DNA from: Streptomyces longisporoflavus | GTDB lineage: Bacteria > Actinomycetota > Actinomycetes > Streptomycetales > Streptomycetaceae | Assembly: GCF_014649775.1 (NCBI RefSeq) | Contig: NZ_BMTR01000001.1 | Span: 682,001-746,000 of the forward strand | Length of the DNA: 64,000 bases | Direction: 5' to 3' | Part shown: positions 48,343 to 56,810 of the stretch, in pieces | How the letters are laid out: every line of letters starts with the position of its first letter | Position numbering within the stretch: the stretch's first letter is position 1 | Position numbers and translations under genes: made by a program | The notes under the pieces: model-generated | Databases searched by the model: none | Seen by the model: only the letters and a program-made list of their open reading frames with translations | Told to the model about the DNA's origin: nothing

Positions 48343-48969
48343 TCAGTCCCTCGTCCGCAACGCGGCGAGTCCCGGCCCCTCAAGCTCGTCCAGTGCTTCG
48401 TGCCGACCGGAGAGGGCCAGCAGCAGGGAGAGCGCGGGGCCGCGCACTTCCGGGCCTTCTCCGATCGGCAATGCGGCGTCCGTCGGCGCCAGTTGGATGC
48501 CCGCCACCCGCTCCTTGGCTCCGCCGAAGGACGCCGAGGTACGAGCCTGCAGACGCAGAGCCCTGACGACGGCTTGCGTCGGGTAGGAGCGGCTGAGCCC
48601 CACGGGCCGCCGGATGTCCTCCCCGTGGACGATCTCCTCGACGAGCCGGGTGTCCAGAGGCGCCGGAGGGCCCGTCTTGCGCGCGGCGACCTGACGCAGG
48701 CGCTCCAATGTCTCCTTGGGCGAGGTGCCGCGTTCTCGTGCCACACCGCGTGCGTTTTGCCGGTCGAAGTCGAAACGAGCGCGGACCATGGAGCCGACGA
48801 AGCCCAGACGCGTCGTGCGAGCCGTGTCGACCAGGTGGGCGGCGACGTCGTGCACGGTCCACCCCTCGCACAGGGAGGGCCGCTCCCACTGTGGGTCATC
48901 GAGACGCGCCAGATCCTCGATCAGCGCCGCACGCTCGGCGTGTACCAGTGCCCAGACATCCTCGTTCAC
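48343..48969 (-). CDS. Maleylpyruvate isomerase-like (DinB/mycothiol-dependent) protein
   Basis: 208 residues. The N-terminal four-helix MDMPI domain shows WALVHAERAALIEDLARLDD, the metal-ligand helix CEGWTVHDVAAHLVDTART and HGEDIRRP, all typical of mycothiol-dependent metalloenzymes. The C-terminal part SASFGGAKERVAGIQLAPTD is the sterol-carrier-like extension. Such proteins use mycothiol in isomerisation or detoxification. The exact reaction is unknown. Confidence 0.88.
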   Translation of the reverse strand: MNEDVWALVHAERAALIEDLARLDDPQWERPSLCEGWTVHDVAAHLVDTARTTRLGFVGSMVRARFDFDRQNARGVARERGTSPKETLERLRQVAARKTGPPAPLDTRLVEEIVHGEDIRRPVGLSRSYPTQAVVRALRLQARTSASFGGAKERVAGIQLAPTDAALPIGEGPEVRGPALSLLLALSGRHEALDELEGPGLAALRTRD

Positions 48970-49078
48970 AGCAGTTCCTCTGCTCGGCTCCAGTGTCTAC
49001 CCGGGAAAGACTCACGGCGCGGCAGGAACTCATCGTCGTAGCGCAGAACAAAATCCGTCCGAGAATCCCGCCCGACGA

Positions 49079-49105
49079 TGTCGAGAACCCGAAACCGGCT
49101 CCGTC
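49079..49105 (+). promoter_or_regulatory. ECF42-type promoter upstream of the DGPF/ECF42 operon
   Basis: TGTCGA (49079-49084), 17-bp spacer, CGTC (49102-49105). This matches, from memory, the TGTCGA / CG(A/T)C bipartite promoter reported for ECF42 sigma factors. It lies 53 bp before the YCII start, where an autoregulated promoter would be expected. Confidence 0.6.
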
Positions 49106-49157
49106 CCCGCAGTGAACACGGCCACAATGGGCCGCACCAGCACCGAGGAGAAACATC

Positions 49158-49580
49158 ATGGCCAAGTACCTGCTCCTGAAGCACTACCGCGGCGCCCCGG
49201 CATCGGTCAACGACGCCCCCATGGAGCAGTGGACGCCGGAGGAGATCTCGGCCCACGTGCAGTACATGAACGACTTCGCGGACCGTCTCGAGAAGACCGG
49301 CGAGTTCGTCGACAGCAAGGCGCTGGCGCCTCAGGGGACGTTCGTGCGGTACGACGGAGAGGGACGCCCGCCGGTCACCGACGGCCCGTTCGCCGAGACC
49401 AAGGACCTCATCGCCGGCTGGATGATCATCGACGTCGACACCTACGAGCGCGCCGTCGAACTGGCCGGGGAGCTGTCGGCCGCCCCCGGTGCCGGCGGCA
49501 AGCCGATCCACGAGTGGCTGGAGGTGCGCCCGCTCCTGGGCGGCCACTCCGCCGACACGGACTGTCCTTCGCACCGGTGA
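49158..49580 (+). CDS. DGPF/YCII-family protein, partner of ECF42 sigma factor
   Basis: 140 residues from ATG 49158 (GGAG upstream). The YCII/DGPF pattern is plain: AKYLLLKHYRGAP at the start, VRYDGEGRPPVTDGPFAETKDLIAGWMIIDVDTYERAV in the middle (with the name-giving DGPF). The fold is a small ferredoxin-like domain. DGPF proteins accompany ECF42 sigma factors almost always, but their role is unknown, as they are not the anti-sigma. The stop overlaps the sigma gene start by GTGA. Confidence 0.93.
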   Translation: MAKYLLLKHYRGAPASVNDAPMEQWTPEEISAHVQYMNDFADRLEKTGEFVDSKALAPQGTFVRYDGEGRPPVTDGPFAETKDLIAGWMIIDVDTYERAVELAGELSAAPGAGGKPIHEWLEVRPLLGGHSADTDCPSHR

Positions 49581-50722
49581 ACGAGAGCCTGCTGCGCAGC
49601 CTCACACCGGGCGTGCTCGGTGTCCTCGTCCGCCGCGGAGCCGACTTCGCGGCGGCCGAGGACGCCGTGCAGGACGCCCTCCTCGAAGCGGTCCGCGTCT
49701 GGCCGGACGACCCGCCACGCGATGCGAAGGGCTGGCTGGTGACCGTGGCCTGGCGCAAATTCCTCGATGCCACCCGTTCGGAGGCCGCCCGCCGCCGGCG
49801 CGAGGACCGCCTCGACGAGGAGCCGGCGCCCGGCCCCGCGCCTTCGGTGGACGACACGCTCCAGCTCTACTTCCTGTGTGCCCACCCCTCGCTCACCCCG
49901 TCATCCGCTGTCGCGCTCACGTTGCGCGCCGTCGGCGGGCTCTCCACGCGCCAGATCGCCCGGGCCTACCTGGTGCCCGAGGCGACCATGGCGCAGCGCA
50001 TCAGCCGGGCCAAGCGCACCGTCTCCGGCGTACGGTTCGACCACCCCGGCGACGTCGCCACCGTGCTGCGCGTCCTCTACCTGGTCTTCAACGAGGGCTA
50101 CTCGGGCGACGTCGACCTCGCCGCCGAGGCGATCCGGCTCACCCGGCAGCTCGCGGCAGCGATCGACCATCCCGAGGTGGGCGGGCTGCTCGCCCTCATG
50201 CTGATCCATCACGCACGGCGCGCCGCCCGGACTGCGCCCGACGGGAGCCTGGTGCCGCTCGCCGAGCAGGACCGCGGCCGGTGGGACACGGAGGCGATCG
50301 CCGAGGGCATCCAGATCCTGCAAGGTGCCCTTGCCCGCGACCGCCTCGGTGAGTTCCAGGCGCAGGCCGCCGTCGCGGCGCTGCACGCCGACGCGCCCAC
50401 CGCCGAGGAGACCGACTGGGTGCAGATCGTCGAGTGGTACGACGAGCTCGTGGGCCTGACCGACAGCCCGGTCGTCCGCCTGAACCGTGCGGTGGCCGTG
50501 GGCGAGGCGGACGGACCGCGTGCCGGCCTGGCCGCGCTCGCGGCGGTGGACGGCTCGGTGCCGCGCCACACCGCGGTGGCGGCGTACCTGCACGAGCGCG
50601 ACGGCGATCTGGAGAAGGCGGCACGGCTGTACGCCGAGGCGGCCCGCGAGGCACCCAACCTCCCCGAGCGCGACCACCTGACGCGCCAGGCCGCCCGGCT
50701 CAACGCCCGCCGGTCGCGGTGA
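49577..50722 (+). CDS. ECF42-group RNA polymerase sigma factor with C-terminal extension
   Basis: 381 residues from a GTG that overlaps the YCII stop. Sigma region 2 (about 10-75) contains VLVRRGADFAAAEDAVQDAL and AKGWLVTVAWRKFLDATRSE. Sigma region 4 (about 110-160) contains AVALTLRAVGGLSTRQIARA and PEATMAQRISRAKRTV. A 200-residue C-terminal helical domain (DUF6596 plus TPR-like; LYLVFNEGYSGD, ... AVAVGEADGPRAGLAALAAV) follows. In this group the extension, not an anti-sigma factor, controls activity. Probably autoregulates through the promoter at 49079. Confidence 0.93.
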   Translation: MNESLLRSLTPGVLGVLVRRGADFAAAEDAVQDALLEAVRVWPDDPPRDAKGWLVTVAWRKFLDATRSEAARRRREDRLDEEPAPGPAPSVDDTLQLYFLCAHPSLTPSSAVALTLRAVGGLSTRQIARAYLVPEATMAQRISRAKRTVSGVRFDHPGDVATVLRVLYLVFNEGYSGDVDLAAEAIRLTRQLAAAIDHPEVGGLLALMLIHHARRAARTAPDGSLVPLAEQDRGRWDTEAIAEGIQILQGALARDRLGEFQAQAAVAALHADAPTAEETDWVQIVEWYDELVGLTDSPVVRLNRAVAVGEADGPRAGLAALAAVDGSVPRHTAVAAYLHERDGDLEKAARLYAEAAREAPNLPERDHLTRQAARLNARRSR

Positions 50723-50734
50723 CGGGCAAGGGGC

Positions 50735-51343
50735 TCAGGAGCCGCAGGCCCGCTCCACGAGTTGCCGGATGAGGGGAGTGATGTCCTCGGCGGGGCACAC
50801 GAAATCGACCTGGCCGGTCTCGATGGCCGCTTTCGGCATCCCGTGAAAAGCCGCCGTCGCGGGGTCCTCCACGATGACGAGGCCCCCGCGCCCCTTGACC
50901 GCTTCCACTCCCCGGGCGCCGTCGCCGTCGGACCCGGTGAGCACGCAGCCGATGAGCAGCGGTCCGTAGGCCTGGGAGGCCGATGCGAAGAGGGGGTCGG
51001 CGGCCGGACGCGCGTAGTTGACCGGGTCTTCCTTCGACAGGGAGAGTACGCCGCCCGCCCGCACACACAGGTGGTGGTCGGGCGGTGCGATGTAGACACT
51101 TCCCGCTGTCGGGATCTCGCCCTCCTCGGCCAGTTTGACGCTGAGGCTGGTGCAGGGAGACAGGACGTCGACAATGCGCGTCTGGCGGGAGCGGCGCAGG
51201 TGCTGGGCTACCAGCAGGGCCGCCCGGAGCCCGGCGTCCAGACCGCCCAGCAACGTCTTCAGGCCCTGGATCCCCCCGGCGGAGGACGCCACCATCACGG
51301 TCGCGCAGCGGTCGTCGGGATCGTGTGCGTGCCTGCTGTCCAC
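50735..51343 (-). CDS. Orphan CheB-type methylesterase-domain protein
   Basis: 202 residues from a GTG. It is only the CheB esterase domain: VMVASSAGGIQGL (nucleophile Ser20 or Ser21), VAQHL (His48), AGSVYIAPPDHHLCV and the catalytic Asp140 in LTGSDGDGARG. No receiver domain is present. Streptomycetes lack chemotaxis, so a normal role on methyl-accepting proteins is impossible; a hydrolase recruited to other signalling is likely. It is convergent with the ECF42 gene, 12 bp apart. Confidence 0.9.
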   Translation of the reverse strand: MDSRHAHDPDDRCATVMVASSAGGIQGLKTLLGGLDAGLRAALLVAQHLRRSRQTRIVDVLSPCTSLSVKLAEEGEIPTAGSVYIAPPDHHLCVRAGGVLSLSKEDPVNYARPAADPLFASASQAYGPLLIGCVLTGSDGDGARGVEAVKGRGGLVIVEDPATAAFHGMPKAAIETGQVDFVCPAEDITPLIRQLVERACGS

Positions 51344-51486
51344 GCTGAGACCCTAGCCCGGCTGCCGCTCCCGCGTGAGTCAATACGGCCGATGCGGCTG
51401 AGTGTCGGCGAGGCCACCGGATGCCGGTCGGGCTCCCGCAGAGTGAGTCTTGGAGTCCGGCACGGGGGCCGTGAAAGGGTGCGGGG

Positions 51487-51960
51487 ATGAGTTTCCGGCT
51501 GGCGGCGTACGCCGTGTGCGTCGAGGAAGGGCGGGTTCTGCTCGCCCGCCACGTGTCACCTCTCGGTGAGTCGAACTGGACTCTGCCGGGCGGCAGGGTC
51601 GAGCACGGGGAGGACCCGTTCGAGGCGGTGATCCGGGAGGTCGCCGAGGAGACCGGCTGTTCCGCGGTGGTGCGATGTCTGCTGGGCGTGGATTCGAGGG
51701 TGATTCCCGCGGCCGAACGTGCCGTTCCCGGCGGGCCGGAGCACCAGAACGTCGGCATCTTCTACGAGGTCCGCATCACCGGCGGGGAGCTCCGACCCGA
51801 GCCGAACGGCGCGATCGCCGAGTCGCTCTGGACTCCGATGGCTGATGTCGCGGACCTGCGCCGTTCGTCGCTGGTCGACATCGGGCTGGCCCTGTACCGG
51901 AACCGTCCGGCGACCGGGCACGTCGATCCTGTCCCCGTCGGCGGACTGATCCAGCACTGA
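51487..51960 (+). CDS. Nudix hydrolase
   Basis: 157 residues. The Nudix box is complete: LPGGRVEHGEDPFEAVIREVAEETG with the REVAEE metal core. FRLAAYAVCVEEGRVLLARH forms the first strands. Nudix enzymes cleave nucleoside diphosphate linked compounds; substrate cannot be read here. The stop codon starts a short 8-bp tandem repeat that runs past the gene. Confidence 0.9.
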   Translation: MSFRLAAYAVCVEEGRVLLARHVSPLGESNWTLPGGRVEHGEDPFEAVIREVAEETGCSAVVRCLLGVDSRVIPAAERAVPGGPEHQNVGIFYEVRITGGELRPEPNGAIAESLWTPMADVADLRRSSLVDIGLALYRNRPATGHVDPVPVGGLIQH

Positions 51961-52002
51961 AGCACTGAAGCACTGAAGCGCGGAACGCAGAACGCGGAAC
52001 GC
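51955..52002. repeat. Short tandem repeats at the Nudix gene end
   Basis: CACTGAAG occurs three times back to back (51955-51978), its first copy containing the stop codon. It is followed by three near copies of a 7-bp CGGAACG unit (about 51980-52000). Looks like replication slippage. Confidence 0.7.
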
Positions 52003-52017
52003 CCCGCGGGTTCGCCG

Positions 52018-52725
52018 TCAGGTCGCCCCCGGTGGTTCCCAGACCGAGGAATCGTGGGCGAAGAGCACTCTGCGCGGGTCGAATGCGAGCAGCCGCTCCA
52101 TCCAGGGCCGGTGTGCGGGAAGCGGTGCTTCGAGGCCGTCGCGGACGGCCCGGTGAGCCATCTGGTCCGCGGCGAAGTACGACGCGAAATCGTGTGCCTG
52201 CCCGGCCAGAACGACCGTGCCGTCATCCTGCTCGATCACCAGGGACTGGTGCCCCTCGGTGTGACCCGGGGTGGGAATGATCCGCACTCCGGGCCAGAGT
52301 TCGGTTTCGCCGGTGATCTCTTTGTAGTCGACGCCGGGAAAGTCGACGAGACCGTCGATGGTGTAGCCGCCTCTGCGGGCCGTGGCCAGTTCCGTCGCCT
52401 GTACGAGGACGGGCTTGCCGCTCAGCAGGGGATTGCCGCCGCAGTGATCGAAATGCAGATGGCAGTTGACCACCACGGAGATGTCGGCGAGGGCGATACC
52501 CGCGGCTGCGAGGGCGTCCTCCAGCGGCCTGCGCCGGGGACGGTAGTGGCTCTCGGTTCCGGGGTCGACCGCGCCGATGCCGGTGTCGAACAGGACGATT
52601 CCTTCCGGGCGCCGGACCAGGTAGCCGAACACGGGTTCCGCGCGGGGCCGCGGGGTGCCGGCTTCCGATGCAGGCCGGACGATGTAGCCCAGATCGAGCC
52701 GTCGGACTTCTGCCTTGTTCACCAT
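52018..52725 (-). CDS. Metallo-beta-lactamase-fold hydrolase, AHL-lactonase-like
   Basis: 235 residues. The metal site CHLHFDHCGG (HxHxDH) at about 88-97 is followed by PTPGHTEGHQ and HDSSVW. RRPEGIVLFDTGIGAV and the MxxxTxxDLGYI-like N-terminus place it near the AttM/AiiA N-acyl homoserine lactonase group, which open lactone rings. In a streptomycete the target could be a gamma-butyrolactone or a foreign signal; this is inference. Substrate unproven. Confidence 0.85.
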   Translation of the reverse strand: MVNKAEVRRLDLGYIVRPASEAGTPRPRAEPVFGYLVRRPEGIVLFDTGIGAVDPGTESHYRPRRRPLEDALAAAGIALADISVVVNCHLHFDHCGGNPLLSGKPVLVQATELATARRGGYTIDGLVDFPGVDYKEITGETELWPGVRIIPTPGHTEGHQSLVIEQDDGTVVLAGQAHDFASYFAADQMAHRAVRDGLEAPLPAHRPWMERLLAFDPRRVLFAHDSSVWEPPGAT

Positions 52726-52897
52726 CGGCTCATGCTGGCAGGCCCCGCGTCCCCGCTCCGCGGACTTCTGCCGACAGCAGATCCCCGCGAGCCATGAGAC
52801 CGGCCGTATGCCCTTGGCGGATCCCCGGACAAACGCGCTGGTGGGGCAGGTCTAGGCTCACACACGCGGAGTGCTCACCGAGTGAGGGGACAGGCCG

Positions 52898-53854
52898 ATG
52901 AAGGTAGTGCTGGCAGGAGGCACCGGGCAGGTCGGAGCCGTCCTGGAGCGTGCCATGACCGCCGCGGGACACGATGTCGTCGTCCTGACCCGCAACCCCG
53001 TGAGGGCGCGCCAAGTCGCCTGGGACGGACGGACACCGGGCCCCTGGACGGCCGAGATCGACGGCAGCGACGTGGTGGTCAACCTGGCGGGACGCAGCGT
53101 GAGCTGCCGCTACACCGAGGCCAATCTGCGGGACATGATGGACTCGCGGGTCCAGTCCGCCGAGGCTGTCGGAGCGGCGATTGCCGCCGCGGCGAAACCA
53201 CCGGCGTTGTGGCTGCAGATGAGCACCGCCACGATCTACGCCCACCGCTACGACGCACCCCACGACGAGGCCACCGGTGTCATCGGCGGCAGCGAGACCG
53301 GGGTCCCGGACTACTGGGAGTACAGCGTGCGGATCGCCAGGAACTGGGAGCAGGCCCAGCAGGAGGCCGCCACCCCGCACACCCGCAAGGTGGCTCTGCG
53401 CGCGGCCATGGTGATGAGCCCCGACCGGGGCGGTGTCTTCGACGTGCTGCTGAAGATGGTCCGGCTCGGCCTCGGCGGGCCGGTGGCGGGCGGCGCCCAG
53501 TATCTCTCCTGGATCCACGACCGTGACTTCGTCCGCGCGGTGGACTTCCTGATCGCCCGTGACGACATCGAGGGCCCGGTCAACCTGGCCGCCCCCGGCC
53601 CGCTCCCGCACCGCGCGTTCATGCGGGAACTGCGGGCAGCGGCGGGCGTGAAGGTGGGGCTCCCGGCCACCAAGTGGATGGCGGAGATCGGCGCTTTCGC
53701 GCTTCGCACGGACACCGAGCTGCTACTCAAGAGCCGCCGCGTGGTGCCCGGCCGACTGCTCGACGCGGGCTTCGACTTCGAGCACCCGGCCTGGCCGGAC
53801 GCGGCAGCCGATCTGGTGGGGCGCGCACGGCAGACTGCCGGGGCCCGGAATTGA
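52898..53854 (+). CDS. TIGR01777-family epimerase/NAD(P)-binding protein
   Basis: 318 residues. Rossmann start KVVLAGGTGQVGAVLERAM (NAD(P) binding), VVVNLAGRSVSCRYTEANLRDMMDSRV and SWIHDRDFVRAVDFLI are the TIGR01777 signatures. The C-terminal DUF1731 end is TDTELLLKSRRVVPGRLLDAGF. Members resemble sugar epimerases and are related to cell-division inhibitor SulA in name only. Activity unknown. ATG preceded by GAGG. Confidence 0.9.
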   Translation: MKVVLAGGTGQVGAVLERAMTAAGHDVVVLTRNPVRARQVAWDGRTPGPWTAEIDGSDVVVNLAGRSVSCRYTEANLRDMMDSRVQSAEAVGAAIAAAAKPPALWLQMSTATIYAHRYDAPHDEATGVIGGSETGVPDYWEYSVRIARNWEQAQQEAATPHTRKVALRAAMVMSPDRGGVFDVLLKMVRLGLGGPVAGGAQYLSWIHDRDFVRAVDFLIARDDIEGPVNLAAPGPLPHRAFMRELRAAAGVKVGLPATKWMAEIGAFALRTDTELLLKSRRVVPGRLLDAGFDFEHPAWPDAAADLVGRARQTAGARN

Positions 53855-53891
53855 GTTGTCCGTGTTCCGGCGAGCAGGCAAGGTCCGGATC

Positions 53892-54386
53892 ATGATTGAA
53901 CTGCGTACGTTGCAGGCCGACGACTGGCCGCTGTGGCGGGAGTTGCGGCTGGCGGCGCTTGCCGAAGCGCCCTCCGCATTCGGAGCGACCCTGGCACAGT
54001 GGCAGGGGCCCGGCGATCAGGAGGAACGCTGGCGTGCCCGGCTGTCGATTCCCGGCGGCCGCGATCTCGTCGCGCTGCTGAACGGCCGTCCGGTGGGCAT
54101 GGTCAGCGGTGTTCCGGGGGCGGGAGACAGCGTCGAGCTGATCTCGATGTGGGTCGGTGCGGCGGCGCGGGGCCAGGGCGTGGGTGACTGCCTGATCCAG
54201 GCGGTGGAGCGCTGGGGTGCGGAGCGCGGCGCGGGGACACTGCGCTTGTCGGTGATGCCGGACAACCACAGGGCCACCGCGCTCTATGAGCGGCACGGCT
54301 TCGCGGACACCGGGGAGCTCGGTGATCTGCTGTCCGACGGTGTGCGCAGGGAGCGGGTCATGGCAAAGAGCCTGCCCGCCGCCTGA
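53892..54386 (+). CDS. GNAT-family N-acetyltransferase
   Basis: 164 residues from ATG 53892 (IELRTLQADDWPLWRELRLAA). The acetyl-CoA binding core is ISMWVGAAARGQGVGDCLI with the R/QxxGxG/A motif, followed by TLRLSVMPDNHRATALYERHGF, typical of GNATs that act on peptides or small amines. It starts 37 bp after the TIGR01777 gene on the same strand, so the two may be cotranscribed. Substrate unknown. Confidence 0.9.
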   Translation: MIELRTLQADDWPLWRELRLAALAEAPSAFGATLAQWQGPGDQEERWRARLSIPGGRDLVALLNGRPVGMVSGVPGAGDSVELISMWVGAAARGQGVGDCLIQAVERWGAERGAGTLRLSVMPDNHRATALYERHGFADTGELGDLLSDGVRRERVMAKSLPAA

Positions 54387-54387
54387 G

Positions 54388-54475
54388 ACGTACGCAGAGA
54401 CCCGCACGCACGCAGAGGCCCGTACGCGCGCAGTGACTCGTACGCAGTGACACGTACGCAGCGGCCCGCGCGCCG
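54388..54475. repeat. Imperfect tandem GTACGCAG repeats
   Basis: Five degenerate copies of a 14-18-bp unit built on GTACGCAG (for example at 54392, 54430-54437 region, 54440s and 54453). They begin right after the GNAT stop and fill the gap before the convergent Lys/Ala-rich gene. Function not evident. Confidence 0.6.
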
Positions 54476-54585
54476 CTTTGGTGGCCGCGCGCAGGACGTT
54501 CCGCTCGCTGCGTACGTCGCACACCATGCGTCGCACATCACGAGGGAACGTCCTGCCGCCCGTGGGCCGGCGTTCAGCGGGCCGT

Positions 54586-55251
54586 TCAGCCGGCGGCGGC
54601 CTCCGCCTTAGGCGCCGCGGAGGAGTCCGCCGGGGCGGCCGCGGTGTAGAAGACCGAGGAACCCTGCTTGGTGCGTACGGCCCGGCCCTTGGCGACCAGG
54701 CCTTCCACCGTGGTGCGCACGACGGTGGTCTTCAGGGCGCGGTCGGGGCGGGCCTTTGCGAGCGCGGTGGTGATCTCGGCGGCGGAACGCGGTTCCTTCT
54801 GCTGGCCGAGGTGGTTGTCGATCAGTTCGACGAGCGTCGGGCCCGCCGCCGGCGCGGCCGGCTTCTTCGCGGCGGCCTTGGGCGTGCTCTTGGCCGCCTT
54901 GTCCTTGTCCTTGGCCGCGGGCTTGTCCTTGGCCTTGGCGGCGGCGGGCTTGGCGGCGGCGGGCTTCTTGGCCCGGGCGGCAGTGGAGTTGTTCTTTCCC
55001 GTACGCGGGGCGGGAACGGCCTTGCGGGGTGCCGCCTTCTTGGCGGTGGCATCGGCGGCGGGGGAGCCGAGGGCCTGCTGCATGCTCAGCAGAACCGCGT
55101 GGTCGGCCTCCAGTTCCTGCAACTGCTCCTGGAGCGTTGCCACCTCGTTCCCGATGCGCTCTTGTTCCTTGCGGTTGTTCTCGAGGTCCTCGGCTACGCG
55201 AACGGCGTACTGGGCCTGGACTCCGGCGGATTCCTGCTTGGCGTCTGACAT
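54586..55251 (-). CDS. Coiled-coil, Lys/Ala-rich protein with C-terminal winged-helix-like domain
   Basis: 221 residues. A coiled coil at about 15-60 (RVAEDLENNRKEQERIGNEV, ATLQEQLQELEADHAVLLS) is followed by a Lys/Ala/Pro-rich region (about 70-135; histone-H1-like AAKKPAAAK repeats) and a winged-helix-like end (LVELIDNHLGQQKEPRSAAEITTALA, VVRTTVEGLVAKGRAVRT). The arrangement suggests DNA binding and chromosome organisation or regulation, similar in style to Lys-rich tails of streptomycete HupS. Family known to me only as hypothetical proteins of Streptomyces. The 295-bp upstream region carries a GTGCTCA/TGAGCAC hairpin at 55299-55316. Confidence 0.75.
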   Translation of the reverse strand: MSDAKQESAGVQAQYAVRVAEDLENNRKEQERIGNEVATLQEQLQELEADHAVLLSMQQALGSPAADATAKKAAPRKAVPAPRTGKNNSTAARAKKPAAAKPAAAKAKDKPAAKDKDKAAKSTPKAAAKKPAAPAAGPTLVELIDNHLGQQKEPRSAAEITTALAKARPDRALKTTVVRTTVEGLVAKGRAVRTKQGSSVFYTAAAPADSSAAPKAEAAAG

Positions 55252-55546
55252 GTCGGTGACCTTTTCGTGGGCGCACGCGGTCGTGCGGGTAGCGGGGTGT
55301 GCTCACCACTGAGCACTCCTGGTGTGGGCGCATGTTTGCACCCTTGAATGCTGACTGCCCAACCTGCAACAGCAGTAACTCATGTGTCGGTAGCGAAGGT
55401 TACGTGTTTGTGTTCGCCCGTGGGGGCATTGGGTGAAGTCCCGGGCATCCTGAGCACAAACGTTGCACCCAGGTCCGCACCAATTCCCGCTTTCTGTTCG
55501 CACACATGTCCGCTCTCATGTCCCCGTCGGTGTGCGGCACTTGAGG

Positions 55547-56731
55547 TCAGCGGAGGGCGGCTGCCATGCGCTCCACGGCCTCGGTGATGACCTCGGGCGA
55601 GGCGGCCAGATTGAGTCGTACGAAACCCTCCCCGCCGGTCCCGAAGGGCCTTCCGGAGTTCAGGGCGACGCGGCCGCGCCGCAGAAACACCTCGGCCGGG
55701 TCGTCGCCCGAACCCAGTTCCCGGCAGTCCAGCCAGGCCAGGAAGGTGCCCTGTGCGGGGGTGTAGCCGACGGCGGGCAGGTGCTGCGTCAGCAGGGCGG
55801 CCAGCAGCCGGCGGTTGTCGTCGAGCCCGCGCAGCAGTGCGTCCAGCCAGTCGCCTCCGTCGCGCAGGGCCGCCGTGTGGGCGATGATGCCGAGGTGGCT
55901 GGGTCCGTGGCTGACCTCTTCGGGGAGGCGGGCGAGGTCGTCGGCGGCCTCGGGGCCCGCGATGGCGAGGGCTGCCTTGAGGCCGGCCAGGTTCCAGGCC
56001 TTGGACGCCGACATCAAGGACAGCCCGTTCTCTCCTCCGGGCACGCTCAGGAAGGGCACGAACGTCGCGCCTGCCGCCACGATCGGGGCGTGGATCTCGT
56101 CCACCACGACGCGCACGCCGTGCTCGCGAGCCAGCCGCGCCACCCGCGTCAGTTCGGCGGCGGTGTGCACGGTCCCGGTGGGGTTGTGCGGGCTGCACAG
56201 CAGATACACCGGCCGGCTCGCCCCGCGGGCTGCGCGCCGGAACACATCATCGAGGACGGTGAAGTCGATGCGCATGTCGGGTCCCAGGGGCGCCTCGACG
56301 ACGGGCCGGTCCAGGTTGCCGACGAACTGGTAGAAGGGCGGGTAGACGGGACAGTTGACGATGACGGGGTCGCCGGGCGCGGAGAGCAGTTTGAGCATCT
56401 CGACGATGCCGAGCATCACGTCGGGCACGATCGCGGTGCGCTCGACGGCGAGGTCGTCCCAGGCCCACCGCTTGTGGGCGAACTCGGCCAGTGCCTCGGC
56501 ATAGGCCGTCCCGGCGGGATAGCCGGTGTCCCCCAGTGCCACGGCGCCGGTGAGGGCGTCGGCGATCGGCGGGGCCAGGGGGACGTCCATCTCGGCCACC
56601 CACAGCGGCAGCACGTCCGGCGGATAGGTCCGCCACTTCATGCTCGTACGGCGCCGCAGTTGTTCCAGCGAGAGTTGGCGCAGCGGGTTGGCGCCGTCCG
56701 GCGCGGTGAGGTCACGCGACACATTCTCCAT
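55547..56731 (-). CDS. MalY/PatB-type pyridoxal-phosphate aminotransferase/C-S lyase
   Basis: 394 residues. The start segment LRRRTSMKW and [17 protein letters not shown] are signatures of MalY/PatB. The PLP site shows [22 protein letters not shown] and [14 protein letters not shown] with the Schiff-base Lys. The group includes cystathionine beta-lyase-like C-S lyases and aminotransferases. The ATG lies at the very end of a perfect 52-bp inverted repeat and has no ribosome site, pointing to a leaderless mRNA. It lies downstream of the siderophore-binding gene on the same strand. Confidence 0.9.
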   Translation of the reverse strand: MENVSRDLTAPDGANPLRQLSLEQLRRRTSMKWRTYPPDVLPLWVAEMDVPLAPPIADALTGAVALGDTGYPAGTAYAEALAEFAHKRWAWDDLAVERTAIVPDVMLGIVEMLKLLSAPGDPVIVNCPVYPPFYQFVGNLDRPVVEAPLGPDMRIDFTVLDDVFRRAARGASRPVYLLCSPHNPTGTVHTAAELTRVARLAREHGVRVVVDEIHAPIVAAGATFVPFLSVPGGENGLSLMSASKAWNLAGLKAALAIAGPEAADDLARLPEEVSHGPSHLGIIAHTAALRDGGDWLDALLRGLDDNRRLLAALLTQHLPAVGYTPAQGTFLAWLDCRELGSGDDPAEVFLRRGRVALNSGRPFGTGGEGFVRLNLAASPEVITEAVERMAAALR

Positions 56732-56781
56732 ACGTCAAAAGTAGGCAGGTCCACGAAGGTTCCTGCCTACTTTTGACGTAT
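56730..56781. promoter_or_regulatory. Perfect inverted repeat (20-bp arms) overlapping the aminotransferase start
   Basis: Arms 56730-56749 and 56762-56781 are exact complements, separated by 12 bp. Each arm holds TACGTCAAAAGTA and ends GGCAGG. On the minus strand TACTTT lies at -12 to -7 relative to the A of the ATG, a fitting -10 box for a leaderless transcript. The repeat would thus be an operator laid over the promoter. It could alternatively be a hairpin after the binding-protein gene, but no T-run follows. Confidence 0.75.
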
Positions 56782-56810
56782 CCGGGGTCAGTCCGGCTGG
56801 TGCGGCGCGG

